Assembly: GCA_946539445.1 (NCBI GenBank)
Contig: CAMNHK010000015.1
Location: 1 to 34,911 of the forward strand
From: an uncultured Caryophanales bacterium
GTDB taxonomy: Bacteria > Bacillota_I > Bacilli_A > RF39 > UBA660
Length of the DNA stretch: 34,911 nt
Direction of reading: 5' to 3'
The notes under the pieces were generated by a model. It saw only the letters and a list, made by a program, of their open reading frames with translations. It was not told where the DNA came from and made no database searches. The translations under genes were made by a program, and so were the position numbers. How positions within the stretch are numbered: position 1 is the first letter of the stretch; each line of letters opens with the position of its first letter. Below are positions 1 through 7,080 of this stretch, one piece after another.

Positions 1-895
1 TTTTAATTTCAAAACTATCAAACGCTTTTAGTTTCTCTAAATCTGGTATGCGAACAACTCCAAAACCATTTTGAACCAACTCATCATAATCAACCGTAAT
101 TAATTGACCGGTTTCTTTATCATAACCAATCAATTGATATCCAGGACTATAAGAATCTCCTCCAGGTTCATGATTAAAGTCATCTGCCAATCCCAAAATA
201 TAGTCTAGCATTCCACTAGATAACACATCACGAGATGTCGCAATATGAACTCCACCATGGTTTCCAGAATAATTAGTTTTTAACCAATAAGATTGAAGTC
301 CGTTTTGTGTTAAAGTAGATATTTCATCCTGCATATTAATATGGAATTTTTGGGGAGTAACAAAAATAACTTTTGTTCCATTTTCCACCATAGCTCCCAT
401 ATGATCTGAATCACACTTATAAACACTATTTGACCCATATGGATAAGGTTCACAAGATATAACAGTTGTTGTTACATCAGAATTACCATTTTTCAAGAAA
501 TCTTCAGTATGTTGTAATCCAATATAACCACTAGCACTGAAACATACTGTTACATTATTCGTAACATCAATGTTCAATCCTTTTGCCATATTATATCCGG
601 TTGTAAGACAATCGTGATTATCACCGCAAGAAGAAGCAATCGAAATGATATAATCTGGCGGATTATTCTTGATTCTAGTTCGTAAGGCAGCTGCATCTGT
701 ACCAGATCCTCCAGCTCCTGGAATATAAGAAACCATTCCTACTCCACTACTAGAAAGAGCACTAGAAGGAATATATAACTCATCCCAAGCATATTCCCCT
801 TTTGCATAGTATCCTTTTACAACCCCATCCACGGTAATGGGTTCAACAGTTTTTACATGTGGATAATTTTGTTTTAAGTATTCCTCTATGTTCAT
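1..895 (-). CDS. Partial gene, unknown protein with alpha/beta-hydrolase-like pattern
   Basis: The frame is open from ATG at 895 to the window edge (298 complete codons), so the C-terminus is missing. The start is set by an AAGGTGA Shine-Dalgarno just upstream. There is no signal peptide or membrane segment. I do not recognise the family. The order of elements resembles an alpha/beta-hydrolase: a beta strand ending in a Gly-rich turn (SYIPGAGGSG, about residues 54-63), a strand plus elbow-like VTVCFSASGY with a Ser between small residues, further strands (TKVIFVTP) and a late His in HGGVHIATS. The classical G-x-S-x-G is not intact, so this is inference from topology only. After the His comes a linker (GYQLIGYDKETGQL) that leads into a second region cut by the window. 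The gene has its own promoter (913-941). Confidence 0.75.
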   Translation of the reverse strand, partial: MNIEEYLKQNYPHVKTVEPITVDGVVKGYYAKGEYAWDELYIPSSALSSSGVGMVSYIPGAGGSGTDAAALRTRIKNNPPDYIISIASSCGDNHDCLTTGYNMAKGLNIDVTNNVTVCFSASGYIGLQHTEDFLKNGNSDVTTTVISCEPYPYGSNSVYKCDSDHMGAMVENGTKVIFVTPQKFHINMQDEISTLTQNGLQSYWLKTNYSGNHGGVHIATSRDVLSSGMLDYILGLADDFNHEPGGDSYSPGYQLIGYDKETGQLITVDYDELVQNGFGVVRIPDLEKLKAFDSFEIK

Positions 896-912
896 ACCAT
901 CACCTTATATCC

Positions 913-941
913 AATATAACAAATTTCTTCAATAATGTAAA
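913..941 (-). promoter_or_regulatory. Sigma-A-type promoter of the partial gene
   Basis: On the minus strand, -35 TTTACA (936-941) and -10 TATATT (913-918) are 17 bases apart, with a TG one base before the -10 (extended -10). It sits in the 85-base gap upstream of the partial gene, so that gene can be transcribed independently of the 69-residue gene before it. Confidence 0.65.
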
Positions 942-980
942 TAAATAATACAGACTCTTTACACTATCAAACAAAGACTT

Positions 981-1190
981 TTACTTCGTAAAGCCATGAG
1001 AATTAGTGTCCAAAACAACATATTTTTGTAAATTCATTCCTTTTTGCAAAGCAATTGCTACAATCTCATCGTCACTAGCTCCCTCTAACTCTACTCTCTC
1101 TACTAAAGCCGCTCCAAAGCCTCCAACAAAATAAGCCGCTTCCAAAGAAGCAATTAAATCTCGTCTCAAACGATCCACATCTATTTCCAT
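981..1190 (-). CDS. Small acidic protein of unknown function (69 aa)
   Basis: ATG at 1190 has an AAGGAG site about 9 bases upstream and lies 2 bases after the stop of the DUF2130 gene, so the two are co-transcribed. The protein is soluble and mostly helical, with an acidic N-terminal helix (MEIDVDRLRRDLIASLEAAY), a glycine patch (VGGFGAAL) and an SDDEIVAIALQKGMNL segment. The layout resembles small conserved proteins found in gut Bacillota genomes, but I cannot name a function. The firm Shine-Dalgarno and tight operon spacing make it a real gene rather than a chance frame. Confidence 0.75.
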   Translation of the reverse strand: MEIDVDRLRRDLIASLEAAYFVGGFGAALVERVELEGASDDEIVAIALQKGMNLQKYVVLDTNSHGFTK

Positions 1191-1192
1191 AT

Positions 1193-2386
1193 CTAATTCT
1201 CCTTCTCTTTTTTCTTTTTCTCATCTTCAAACATTTTTTGAACCGTTTCACTATTATGAGTTAACTTTTTGATTGTTAAATCTTCTGCTTTATGATTCGC
1301 CAATCGTAAATTATTTTCACTTGATAAAAGAGCATCCTTGGTCTTTTGTAAATGATCAATGGTCTTATCGATTTCCTCGATAGCTTTTTGAAAACGTTCG
1401 GAAGCAAGACGATAATTTCTTCCAAAAGCCTCTTTAAAAGCATTTACATTTTCTTCAAAATGTGCAATATCTAAATTTTGTTCTTTCACAATTTGTAATT
1501 CTTTTTTATATTGAAGAGAATGCTGAGCTAGACCCCTTATCAAAGTAATAATAGGAATAAAAAATTGAGGACGAATGATATACATTTTAGGATAACGATG
1601 AGAAACATCTACAATTCCGGTATTGTAATACTCATTATCTATTTCCAATAAAGAAACTAAAACTGCATATTCACAGTTCTTTTCTCGACGATCTTTATCA
1701 AGTTCTTTTAAGAAATCTTCATTCTTATGTTTGGTTGCTGTTTCATCTGCTTCATTTTTCATCTCAAACATAATTGATACAAATTCAATGCCATCTTCAT
1801 AATCTCGAAAAATAAAATCTCCTTTACTTCCACTCTTCGCATCATTATCTTTTTCAAAATAAGCATTGGGAAATAACGGCCTTAATTTATTGAATTCATC
1901 ACTACAATGTTTTTCCAAAGACTCCCCAATCATTTTAGTAGATTGTCTAGCTTTAAAATCTTTATAATATTCAATTTGTTCTTCTTTCGATTTAATTTTT
2001 TCTTGAAAACCTTCTTGTAAATTCTTTTCTTTTAGCAAGTATTCATTTTCTTTGGTTTCTAACTGATTCTGTAATTTATCAATTTCTTTTTCTTTATCCG
2101 TAACGGCTGTTTTAATAGCCAAAGCCGTCTCTGCTTTGGTTAAATCCAATTTGCTTTTTAAATCTTGTATTTCTAAATCTTTTTCATGAATACTCTTTTC
2201 CAAACGTTTTTCCGCATCCATAATAGCTTCTTTAACCGCTGTCTTTTCATGAAATTGATGTTGTTGTTCCCTCTCTTGTAATTCTTTTTCAAATTCATGA
2301 TTTCGAATTTGCTTCACAATCGAATCATAGTCTGATTCATCTATTTGAAATACCGTCCCACACTTTGGACATTTAATTTCATTCAT
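1193..2386 (-). CDS. DUF2130-family protein with zinc-ribbon start and long coiled coil
   Basis: This 397-residue protein begins with a CPKCG knuckle (residues 6-10), followed by a very long Glu/Lys-rich coiled coil (about residues 30-150). A globular domain follows (about 150-300) with KGDFIFRDYEDG and FEMKNE, in which the D and the E-x-K resemble a PD-(D/E)xK nuclease-like core, the fold usually proposed for DUF2130. A second helical coiled region closes the protein. The biochemical role of DUF2130 is not established. The start overlaps the end of the upstream 175-residue gene by 8 bases, and the stop is 2 bases before the 69-residue gene, so the three form one unit. Family assignment is from remembered pattern; the nuclease fold is inference. 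Confidence 0.8.
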   Translation of the reverse strand: MNEIKCPKCGTVFQIDESDYDSIVKQIRNHEFEKELQEREQQHQFHEKTAVKEAIMDAEKRLEKSIHEKDLEIQDLKSKLDLTKAETALAIKTAVTDKEKEIDKLQNQLETKENEYLLKEKNLQEGFQEKIKSKEEQIEYYKDFKARQSTKMIGESLEKHCSDEFNKLRPLFPNAYFEKDNDAKSGSKGDFIFRDYEDGIEFVSIMFEMKNEADETATKHKNEDFLKELDKDRREKNCEYAVLVSLLEIDNEYYNTGIVDVSHRYPKMYIIRPQFFIPIITLIRGLAQHSLQYKKELQIVKEQNLDIAHFEENVNAFKEAFGRNYRLASERFQKAIEEIDKTIDHLQKTKDALLSSENNLRLANHKAEDLTIKKLTHNSETVQKMFEDEKKKKEKEN

Positions 2387-2906
2387 AAGATTTCTCCTTT
2401 CTCATCTGTTTTGTTTTTCCTTGTAATATACTCCAAAAACTTTCAATAAATTCCGTTTGAAAACTCTTTCCTGTGTCTTGATTTTTACTCCAACTACCAT
2501 TTCCAGCAGGAGACAAAGCAACCATTCCTTGCGAATAGGGATATCCTTCTTGATCCAAAAAAGGAGTTTGAAAAGAAAAAGTTAAATCATCTTCTCCTAT
2601 CTCTAGTATCATTCTAGAAATTCTAGAGACTTCCTCACTGTTTTCTAAATTTCCGTACTGATCCGAGAGCCAAACAATTTTATGTTGGTCTTGATAACTA
2701 TAAGTATGAGAAAACTGATAGTGTTGTTTAAAAAGATTTTGGAAAGTATCAAAAAAATTAGAATCAATTTCTTTCGGTATCGTAATATGTTTAGCAAAAA
2801 AATCACAAACGAATTCATCTGCAAAAAATCCAAATTCTAACAATACATCATTCAAATCCGATACAACAAATAATTTTGAATGTTCCTTATCTCGTACAAT
2901 TCTCAT
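2379..2906 (-). CDS. Unknown soluble protein (175 aa)
   Basis: I chose ATG at 2906 (MRIVRDKEH) because a GGGAGGG Shine-Dalgarno lies 4-10 bases upstream. A longer in-frame reading from a TTG at 2963 would run back through the nfnB terminator and is unlikely. The protein has no membrane segment or signal peptide. It starts with a beta-rich stretch (IVRDKEHSKLFVVSDL) and has aromatic residues throughout, with no motif I recognise. It is first in a three-gene unit (this gene, DUF2130, 69-residue protein) and overlaps the DUF2130 start by 8 bases, suggesting coupled translation and perhaps a shared task with the DUF2130 protein. Confidence 0.75.
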   Translation of the reverse strand: MRIVRDKEHSKLFVVSDLNDVLLEFGFFADEFVCDFFAKHITIPKEIDSNFFDTFQNLFKQHYQFSHTYSYQDQHKIVWLSDQYGNLENSEEVSRISRMILEIGEDDLTFSFQTPFLDQEGYPYSQGMVALSPAGNGSWSKNQDTGKSFQTEFIESFWSILQGKTKQMRKEKSYE

Positions 2907-2922
2907 AGAACCCTCCCTTTTT

Positions 2923-2928
2923 ATTATA
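2923..2928 (-). promoter_or_regulatory. Extended -10 promoter of the DUF2130 unit
   Basis: TGTTATAAT on the minus strand lies directly after the T-tract of the nfnB terminator and 16 bases before the ATG. No good -35 is visible, because the upstream sequence is the terminator stem itself. Confidence 0.45.
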
Positions 2929-2930
2929 AC

Positions 2931-2957
2931 AAAAAAAAGAATACCAAAGTATTCTTT
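2931..2957 (-). terminator. Intrinsic terminator after nfnB
   Basis: Minus-strand AAAGAATAC-TTTG-GTATTCTTT is a perfect 9-bp stem followed by a run of T. It overlaps the last bases of the nfnB stop codon. Confidence 0.85.
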
Positions 2958-4314
2958 ATGCAAATTTCTCCATAATTTCTTGGGCTGCTTTTTTACCAGC
3001 TTCCATAGCCAAAATAACAGTAGCAGCTCCCGTTACAGCATCTCCCCCAGCATAGACATTATCCAAAGATGTCTTAGAGCCTTCAACCACAATTAGTCCT
3101 CGATCACTAAGGGCAATATCGCTTTGTTTCAAAGCTTCGTGGTTAGGACTTGTTCCAAGAGCCATAACAACCATTCCACATTCAACGGTATGAAGAGAAC
3201 TTTCATCTTCTGTAACACTACGTCTTCCATCTTCTCCAGCTTCTCCTAATACCATATTTACAACTTCCATACCAATAACATTATTGTTTTCATCGGTTAA
3301 AATCTTGGTTGGGTTTTGCAACAAATCGAAAACAATTCCTTCGTCTTTTGCATGTTCAACTTCCATACGACGAGCTGGTAGTTCTTCTTCGGAACGACGA
3401 TACATAATATGAGCATCAATTCCCAAACGCTTCAAACTTCTAACAGCATCCATAGCGACATTTCCGCCACCAATGACATACGCTTTTTCTACTTTTTTAA
3501 TAGGAGTCTTTCCATCTTCTTTATAGGCACCCATTAAATTAATACGAGTTAAAATCTCATTTGCAGAGAAAACTTGGTTTCCATCTTCTCCAGGAATTCC
3601 CATAAATTTAGGAAGTCCTGCACCAGTTCCTAAAAATACCGCATCATATTCCTTGCTTAATTCCTCTAATGTCAAGGAATTTCCAACAGGAACATCACAC
3701 TTAATAGTAACACCCAAATCTTTTAGACTATCCACTTCTTTTTGAACAATACTCTTTGGAAGTCTAAATTCTGGAATTCCATAAGTCAAAACTCCTCCTG
3801 CTTTTTGTAATACTTCATAAACCGTTACATCAAAACCAGCTTTGGCAAGGTCGCCCGCACAAGTTAAGCCTGCAGGACCACTTCCTACAATCGCCACACG
3901 ATGTCCATTTTTAGTAGCTGGAGTAATACTGTTCAAATGATTCTTAATAGCCGTATCCGCAACGTAACGCTCCAAAGAACCAATGGAAATAGCATCTCCT
4001 TTTAGTCCTTTAATACACATCGCTTCACATTGCTTTTCTTGTGGACATACTCTACCACAAACAGCTGGTAAAGAAGAGGATCTTGAAATTACTTCATAAG
4101 CGGCTTTTATATCTCCTTCTTTGATATGTTTAATAAACTCAGGAATCATGATATTAACAGGGCAACCCTTTACACAACGAGGATTCATACATTGTAGACA
4201 ACGATTTGCTTCTTGTAAAGCTTCTTCATCATTATATCCAAACTCTACTTCTTTAAAATTATTGACACGCTCTTCTGGAGCTTGTAATCTTCCTTTTACT
4301 TTTTCATCATTCAT
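2956..4314 (-). CDS. nfnB: NADPH-binding subunit of NADH-dependent ferredoxin:NADP+ oxidoreductase (NfnB/GltD-like)
   Basis: This 452-residue flavoprotein belongs to the glutamate synthase small-subunit family. Its N-terminal domain has the cysteines for two [4Fe-4S] clusters (C39, C42, C47, C51 and C86, C90, C96, C100). A Rossmann FAD site follows (VAIVGSGPAGL, about 140-150), then a second dinucleotide site (YVIGGGNVAMDA). It ends in the family's C-terminal FAD motif (YAGGDAVTGAATVI). The gene directly upstream encodes a ferredoxin-reductase-like subunit with a [2Fe-2S] motif and overlaps by 8 bases. That pairing is the signature of NfnAB, which bifurcates electrons between NADPH, NADH and ferredoxin in anaerobes. 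The same pair is sometimes annotated as sulfide dehydrogenase SudAB or as a glutamate synthase small-subunit homologue. No glutamate synthase large subunit is in the window, which favours Nfn. Confidence 0.85.
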   Translation of the reverse strand: MNDEKVKGRLQAPEERVNNFKEVEFGYNDEEALQEANRCLQCMNPRCVKGCPVNIMIPEFIKHIKEGDIKAAYEVISRSSSLPAVCGRVCPQEKQCEAMCIKGLKGDAISIGSLERYVADTAIKNHLNSITPATKNGHRVAIVGSGPAGLTCAGDLAKAGFDVTVYEVLQKAGGVLTYGIPEFRLPKSIVQKEVDSLKDLGVTIKCDVPVGNSLTLEELSKEYDAVFLGTGAGLPKFMGIPGEDGNQVFSANEILTRINLMGAYKEDGKTPIKKVEKAYVIGGGNVAMDAVRSLKRLGIDAHIMYRRSEEELPARRMEVEHAKDEGIVFDLLQNPTKILTDENNNVIGMEVVNMVLGEAGEDGRRSVTEDESSLHTVECGMVVMALGTSPNHEALKQSDIALSDRGLIVVEGSKTSLDNVYAGGDAVTGAATVILAMEAGKKAAQEIMEKFA

Positions 4315-5158
4315 GATTAACTTCCCCCTCTACTTGTTTTCTTCTTTGTTCCCATTTTTCTTTTTCTTCTTCACGATAAATATTCATACGTTTTAAAGCT
4401 AAATCAAAATCCACTTTAAAGCCATCAAATTCAGGCCCATGAATACAAGCAAAACGAGGTTTACCATCAACTTCACAACGGCAAGCACCACACATTCCAC
4501 TACCATCTACCATTAATGGATTCATACTAACAATAGTAGGAAGATTGTATTGTTTGGTTAAAGCTACAACATTCTTCATCATTATAACAGGTCCAATCGT
4601 AACCACGATATCATAATCATGAATATGCTGCTCCAAAATAGTAGTAACAAATCCTTTCGTTCCAAAAGAACCATCATCCGTTGCATAACGAATTTTATGA
4701 GCTACTTTTTCAATCTTATCACGAATAATTAACATTTCAGCTGTTCTAGATCCATAAATAACATCTACATCGATTCCGTGTTCCTTCAAATATTTAACTT
4801 GTGGATAAACAGGAGCAATTCCAACTCCTCCTGCAACATAACAAATTCTTTTATCACGGAATTCATCCAAATGAGAACAAATCTCATTGGCATTTCCAAG
4901 CGGTCCAACAACACTAAATACTTCATCTTGAATAGTAGATAATTCTTCGGTAGAAGCTCCTACTACTTGATAAATCAAATAAATAATTCCTTTATCAAAA
5001 TCCATATCATAAATGGTTAGAGGAATTCTTTCACTATCCTCATGTGGCATAACAATACAAAATTGTCCTGGCATAGCATTTCGAATAGCTAAAGGCGCCT
5101 CGATTGCTATCTCAAAAGAAGCCGAACTAACCGGCTTATTATATAAAACTTTATACAC
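4307..5158 (-). CDS. nfnA: FAD/[2Fe-2S] subunit of NADH-dependent ferredoxin:NADP+ oxidoreductase (NfnA)
   Basis: This protein belongs to the ferredoxin-NADP reductase-like family (PyrK/SudB/NfnA type). It has an N-terminal FAD barrel with the MPGQFCIVMP and ERIPLTIYD motifs, an NAD-binding half starting at RICYVAGGVGIAPVYPQ, and a C-terminal [2Fe-2S] motif (GSGMCGACRCEVDG, then FACIHGPEFDG). I set the start at GTG 5158, giving MYKVLYNK, which matches the usual MYKI beginning and has AGGTGA 5-10 bases upstream. A GTG three codons further upstream (5167) is the alternative. It is translationally coupled to nfnB. Together they are expected to use reduced ferredoxin plus NADH to make NADPH in an obligate or facultative anaerobe. 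Confidence 0.83.
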   Translation of the reverse strand: MYKVLYNKPVSSASFEIAIEAPLAIRNAMPGQFCIVMPHEDSERIPLTIYDMDFDKGIIYLIYQVVGASTEELSTIQDEVFSVVGPLGNANEICSHLDEFRDKRICYVAGGVGIAPVYPQVKYLKEHGIDVDVIYGSRTAEMLIIRDKIEKVAHKIRYATDDGSFGTKGFVTTILEQHIHDYDIVVTIGPVIMMKNVVALTKQYNLPTIVSMNPLMVDGSGMCGACRCEVDGKPRFACIHGPEFDGFKVDFDLALKRMNIYREEEKEKWEQRRKQVEGEVNHE

Positions 5159-5183
5159 TACTATCACCTATCCTTACATTACT

Positions 5184-5213
5184 ATTTTAATACAGATACG
5201 AAAGAAGTATCAA
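5184..5213 (-). promoter_or_regulatory. Sigma-A-type promoter of nfnAB
   Basis: Minus-strand -35 TTGATA (5208-5213) and -10 TAAAAT (5184-5189) with an 18-base spacer lie 25 bases before the nfnA start. The -35 overlaps the stop codon of the upstream membrane-protein gene. Confidence 0.6.
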
Positions 5214-5998
5214 GAATTTTTATCCTCTTTTTTTCCTTTACCAATTTTCTTAAAGAAATTAAGAACTTTCACAAAATAATTCTGATCAATGGTAAATAAA
5301 AAATAAAGAACTCCTAATACAATATCCCAAATATGAAACGTTAACAATAAAGCTATACTAGCTCCTAATGCCGTATATTTAGCATTACCATTCTTCTTAG
5401 AATAAAGAAAAATACTATATCCTAGCAAGCCTATCTGACAAATAGATAATAAAACATCCATCGTATTATTAAGATGAAGAATCTTGCCTTGAGAAAATAA
5501 AATAATCTTTAAAATAATGGTTAAGGTCAACACTACACCACTAATCAAAATAGCGCGTTTAACAAAGACAGCATCCATAATATCATTCTTAAACTCTAAA
5601 ACAGGACCGGTTTCAATGGGTTGAACCTCCTTTTCCTTCTTAACTGGATCTGCTATCATCCCCGTCAATTCTTCTTCTTGAATTCTCACAACGGGTTCCC
5701 ACTTCGCTCCTGGAGAAGGAATGACAATTCCACAATATACCTCTAAACTAGGGCACTGAACATCTCTTCGAATTTTAGGAGAAAAACGACGTGCTGCTTG
5801 AATAACTTCTTGATCATAATTAAAATTCATTCCTCGAAAATAAATAATCTTTCCTTCCATAATATAACCACGAATCACTTGTTCAAACGCCTGTGGATCA
5901 TATCCTAAAGAATGATACCATTCTCTATGGTCCATAGGACTTTGCGATAAATAAAGAACAGTATCATTTAATATCATAAATAGTATTCGATTATCCAT
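5210..5998 (-). CDS. Unknown membrane protein with soluble N-terminal half (262 aa)
   Basis: Residues 1-140 are soluble and contain an Asp-Pro-Gln-rich helical region (YDPQAFEQVIRGYIMEG) and a Pro-rich stretch (VIPSPGAKWEPVVRIQEEE). From about residue 148 there are three or four hydrophobic segments (AILISGVVLTLTIILKIILF; VLLSICQIGLLGYSIFLY; ALGASIALLLTFHIWDIVLG and following), ending in a Lys-rich cytosolic tail. The start ATG at 5998 has GGTGAT five bases upstream. I do not recognise the family. It lies alone between the lepB terminator and the nfnAB promoter. No terminator is visible after it, so read-through into nfnAB is possible. Confidence 0.75.
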   Translation of the reverse strand: MDNRILFMILNDTVLYLSQSPMDHREWYHSLGYDPQAFEQVIRGYIMEGKIIYFRGMNFNYDQEVIQAARRFSPKIRRDVQCPSLEVYCGIVIPSPGAKWEPVVRIQEEELTGMIADPVKKEKEVQPIETGPVLEFKNDIMDAVFVKRAILISGVVLTLTIILKIILFSQGKILHLNNTMDVLLSICQIGLLGYSIFLYSKKNGNAKYTALGASIALLLTFHIWDIVLGVLYFLFTIDQNYFVKVLNFFKKIGKGKKEDKNS

Positions 5999-6014
5999 AG
6001 TATCACCAATTATT

Positions 6015-6052
6015 ATTATACAAAAAAAATAAGAGTATTTCTACCCTTATTC
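6015..6052 (-). terminator. lepB terminator with adjoining -10 of the next gene
   Basis: Minus-strand AATAAGGGTA-GAAA-TACTCTTATT (6028-6051) forms a 10-bp stem, with one G-T pair, closed by a GAAA tetraloop and followed by eight T. TATAAT (6015-6020) follows immediately and probably serves the next gene. Confidence 0.85.
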
Positions 6053-6559
6053 TTTATTTCCAATTCTCGAAAACGGGAATAAAGTAATAGATGTTTTTCC
6101 AATAATATTCTTTTTTGGAAAAGCCCCAAAATAGCGACTATCCAAAGAATTGGTCCGATTGTCACCTAAAACAAAGTATGAATTTTCTGGAACCGTCACT
6201 TGAAAATCCTTTGTTTCTTGACTACCATAAGCATCCTTCACTTTTTTTCCATTAACATATAATTGATTATCTTTATATTCGATTTTCTCACCTGGAAGAC
6301 CAATTACTCTTTTGATAATCCATTCTTGCTCCGCATCCACTACAACAATATCAAATCTCTTAATATCATGAAAGCGATACCCAATAATATCCAAAAGCAT
6401 AATATCGCCATCTTGAAGAGTATCTAGCATACTATCTCCTTTTACTTGGACAGGAGAATAACAATAACGTTTAAATAATAATACCAAAACAATTAATACT
6501 ACATAAGGTAAATATTCCCGAATAAAAGAAATAACTCTATTTTCACTAGTCTTTGCCAT
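6047..6559 (-). CDS. lepB: Signal peptidase I
   Basis: Type I signal peptidase (170 residues from the chosen start), which cleaves N-terminal signal peptides outside the membrane. One N-terminal membrane anchor (about residues 18-30, VVLIVLVLLF) is followed by the catalytic Ser in KGDSM (S43) and the catalytic Lys in WIIKRVIGLPGE (K83). The conserved box LGDNRTNSLDSR (131-142) and a C-terminal FPF segment complete the family pattern. The short length is typical of Gram-positive enzymes. I prefer ATG at 6559 (MAKTSENR), which has GGTGG upstream. The ATG five codons earlier lies in the T-tract of the rplS terminator. It probably processes the secreted proteins of this region, such as the dockerin protease. 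Confidence 0.93.
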   Translation of the reverse strand: MAKTSENRVISFIREYLPYVVLIVLVLLFKRYCYSPVQVKGDSMLDTLQDGDIMLLDIIGYRFHDIKRFDIVVVDAEQEWIIKRVIGLPGEKIEYKDNQLYVNGKKVKDAYGSQETKDFQVTVPENSYFVLGDNRTNSLDSRYFGAFPKKNIIGKTSITLFPFSRIGNKE

Positions 6560-6570
6560 ATAGCCACCAT

Positions 6571-6597
6571 ACAAAAAAATAAGGCCTTGGCCTTATT
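6571..6597 (-). terminator. rplS terminator
   Basis: The palindrome AATAAGGC-CAAG-GCCTTATT (6578-6597) is followed on the minus strand by a run of T. It begins at the rplS stop codon and ends a few bases before lepB. With adenines on the other side it is potentially bidirectional. Confidence 0.9.
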
Positions 6598-6940
6598 ATT
6601 TTTGTCCTCTTTCTTTAATACGGTATCCGCCAACCATACCTTTAAGGAATGTAAGTTTAGCACGTCTAACTTTACCTCTACGTACAACAGTAATAGCAGC
6701 TACCTTTGGTGAATGAACTGGGAAAGTTCTCTCAACTCCAACACCACTAGACATCTTACGAACTGTAAAAGTTTCAGAAACACTTCCACCACGGCGAGCA
6801 ACAACTACACCTTCGAAAGCTTGGATACGTTCTCTTTTACCTTCGATAATCTTAACATCTACACGAACCGTATCTCCAACACGGAATTCAGGAATGTTAG
6901 GATTCATTTGTTTTTCATTAATCTTGTCTATAATATTCAT
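6596..6940 (-). CDS. rplS: Large ribosomal subunit protein bL19
   Basis: The 114-residue protein matches bL19 in length and sequence: [15 protein letters not shown] near residue 20, the family block [15 protein letters not shown], the [19 protein letters not shown] segment and a basic C-terminus ending in RIKERGQK. bL19 sits at the 30S-50S interface. In many Bacillota rplS directly follows trmD. Here it has its own promoter and leader and is separated from trmD by the toxin locus and two other genes. The start ATG is preceded by GAGAGGAG. Confidence 0.97.
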   Translation of the reverse strand: MNIIDKINEKQMNPNIPEFRVGDTVRVDVKIIEGKRERIQAFEGVVVARRGGSVSETFTVRKMSSGVGVERTFPVHSPKVAAITVVRRGKVRRAKLTFLKGMVGGYRIKERGQK

Positions 6941-6972
6941 ATTCTAAGCTCCTCTCTGTATATATTTTTTCA

Positions 6973-7004
6973 AATGATCATAATCATACGATAAGCGGAT
7001 CATT
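6973..7004 (-). ncRNA. Leader hairpin of rplS (possible L19 autoregulatory leader)
   Basis: The rplS 5' leader contains a perfect 7-bp stem, AATGATC / GATCATT (6998-7004 with 6973-6979), enclosing 18 bases. Bacilli carry a short L19 leader motif that lets the protein repress its own mRNA. Position and size fit, but I cannot confirm the consensus by eye. A covariance search with the Rfam L19_leader model would decide. Confidence 0.45.
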
Positions 7005-7020
7005 CCACTAGACGAATAAA

Positions 7021-7048
7021 ATTATACCACAGATTTCAAAAAAATCAA
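7021..7048 (-). promoter_or_regulatory. Sigma-A-type promoter of rplS
   Basis: Minus-strand -35 TTGATT (7043-7048), 16-base spacer and TGGTATAAT extended -10 (7021-7026). It lies just after the terminator of the toxin-immunity operon and makes rplS independent of trmD. Confidence 0.75.
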
Positions 7049-7050
7049 GG

Positions 7051-7080
7051 AAAAATAAAAAGAAGACGAATCTTCTTTTA
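7051..7080 (-). terminator. Terminator of the toxin-immunity operon
   Basis: Minus-strand AAAAGAAGA-TTCG-TCTTCTTTT (7057-7078) is a 9-bp stem with a TTCG tetraloop followed by a T-rich tract. It starts at the stop codon of the ADP-ribosylglycohydrolase gene. Confidence 0.88.

Noticed and set aside
896..980. Weak inverted repeat after the 69-residue gene as a terminator
   Set aside because: Pairing is short and interrupted and no T-tract follows.
2907..2963. TTG-started N-terminal extension of the 175-residue protein
   Set aside because: It would be translated from inside the nfnB terminator. ATG 2906 has a strong Shine-Dalgarno.
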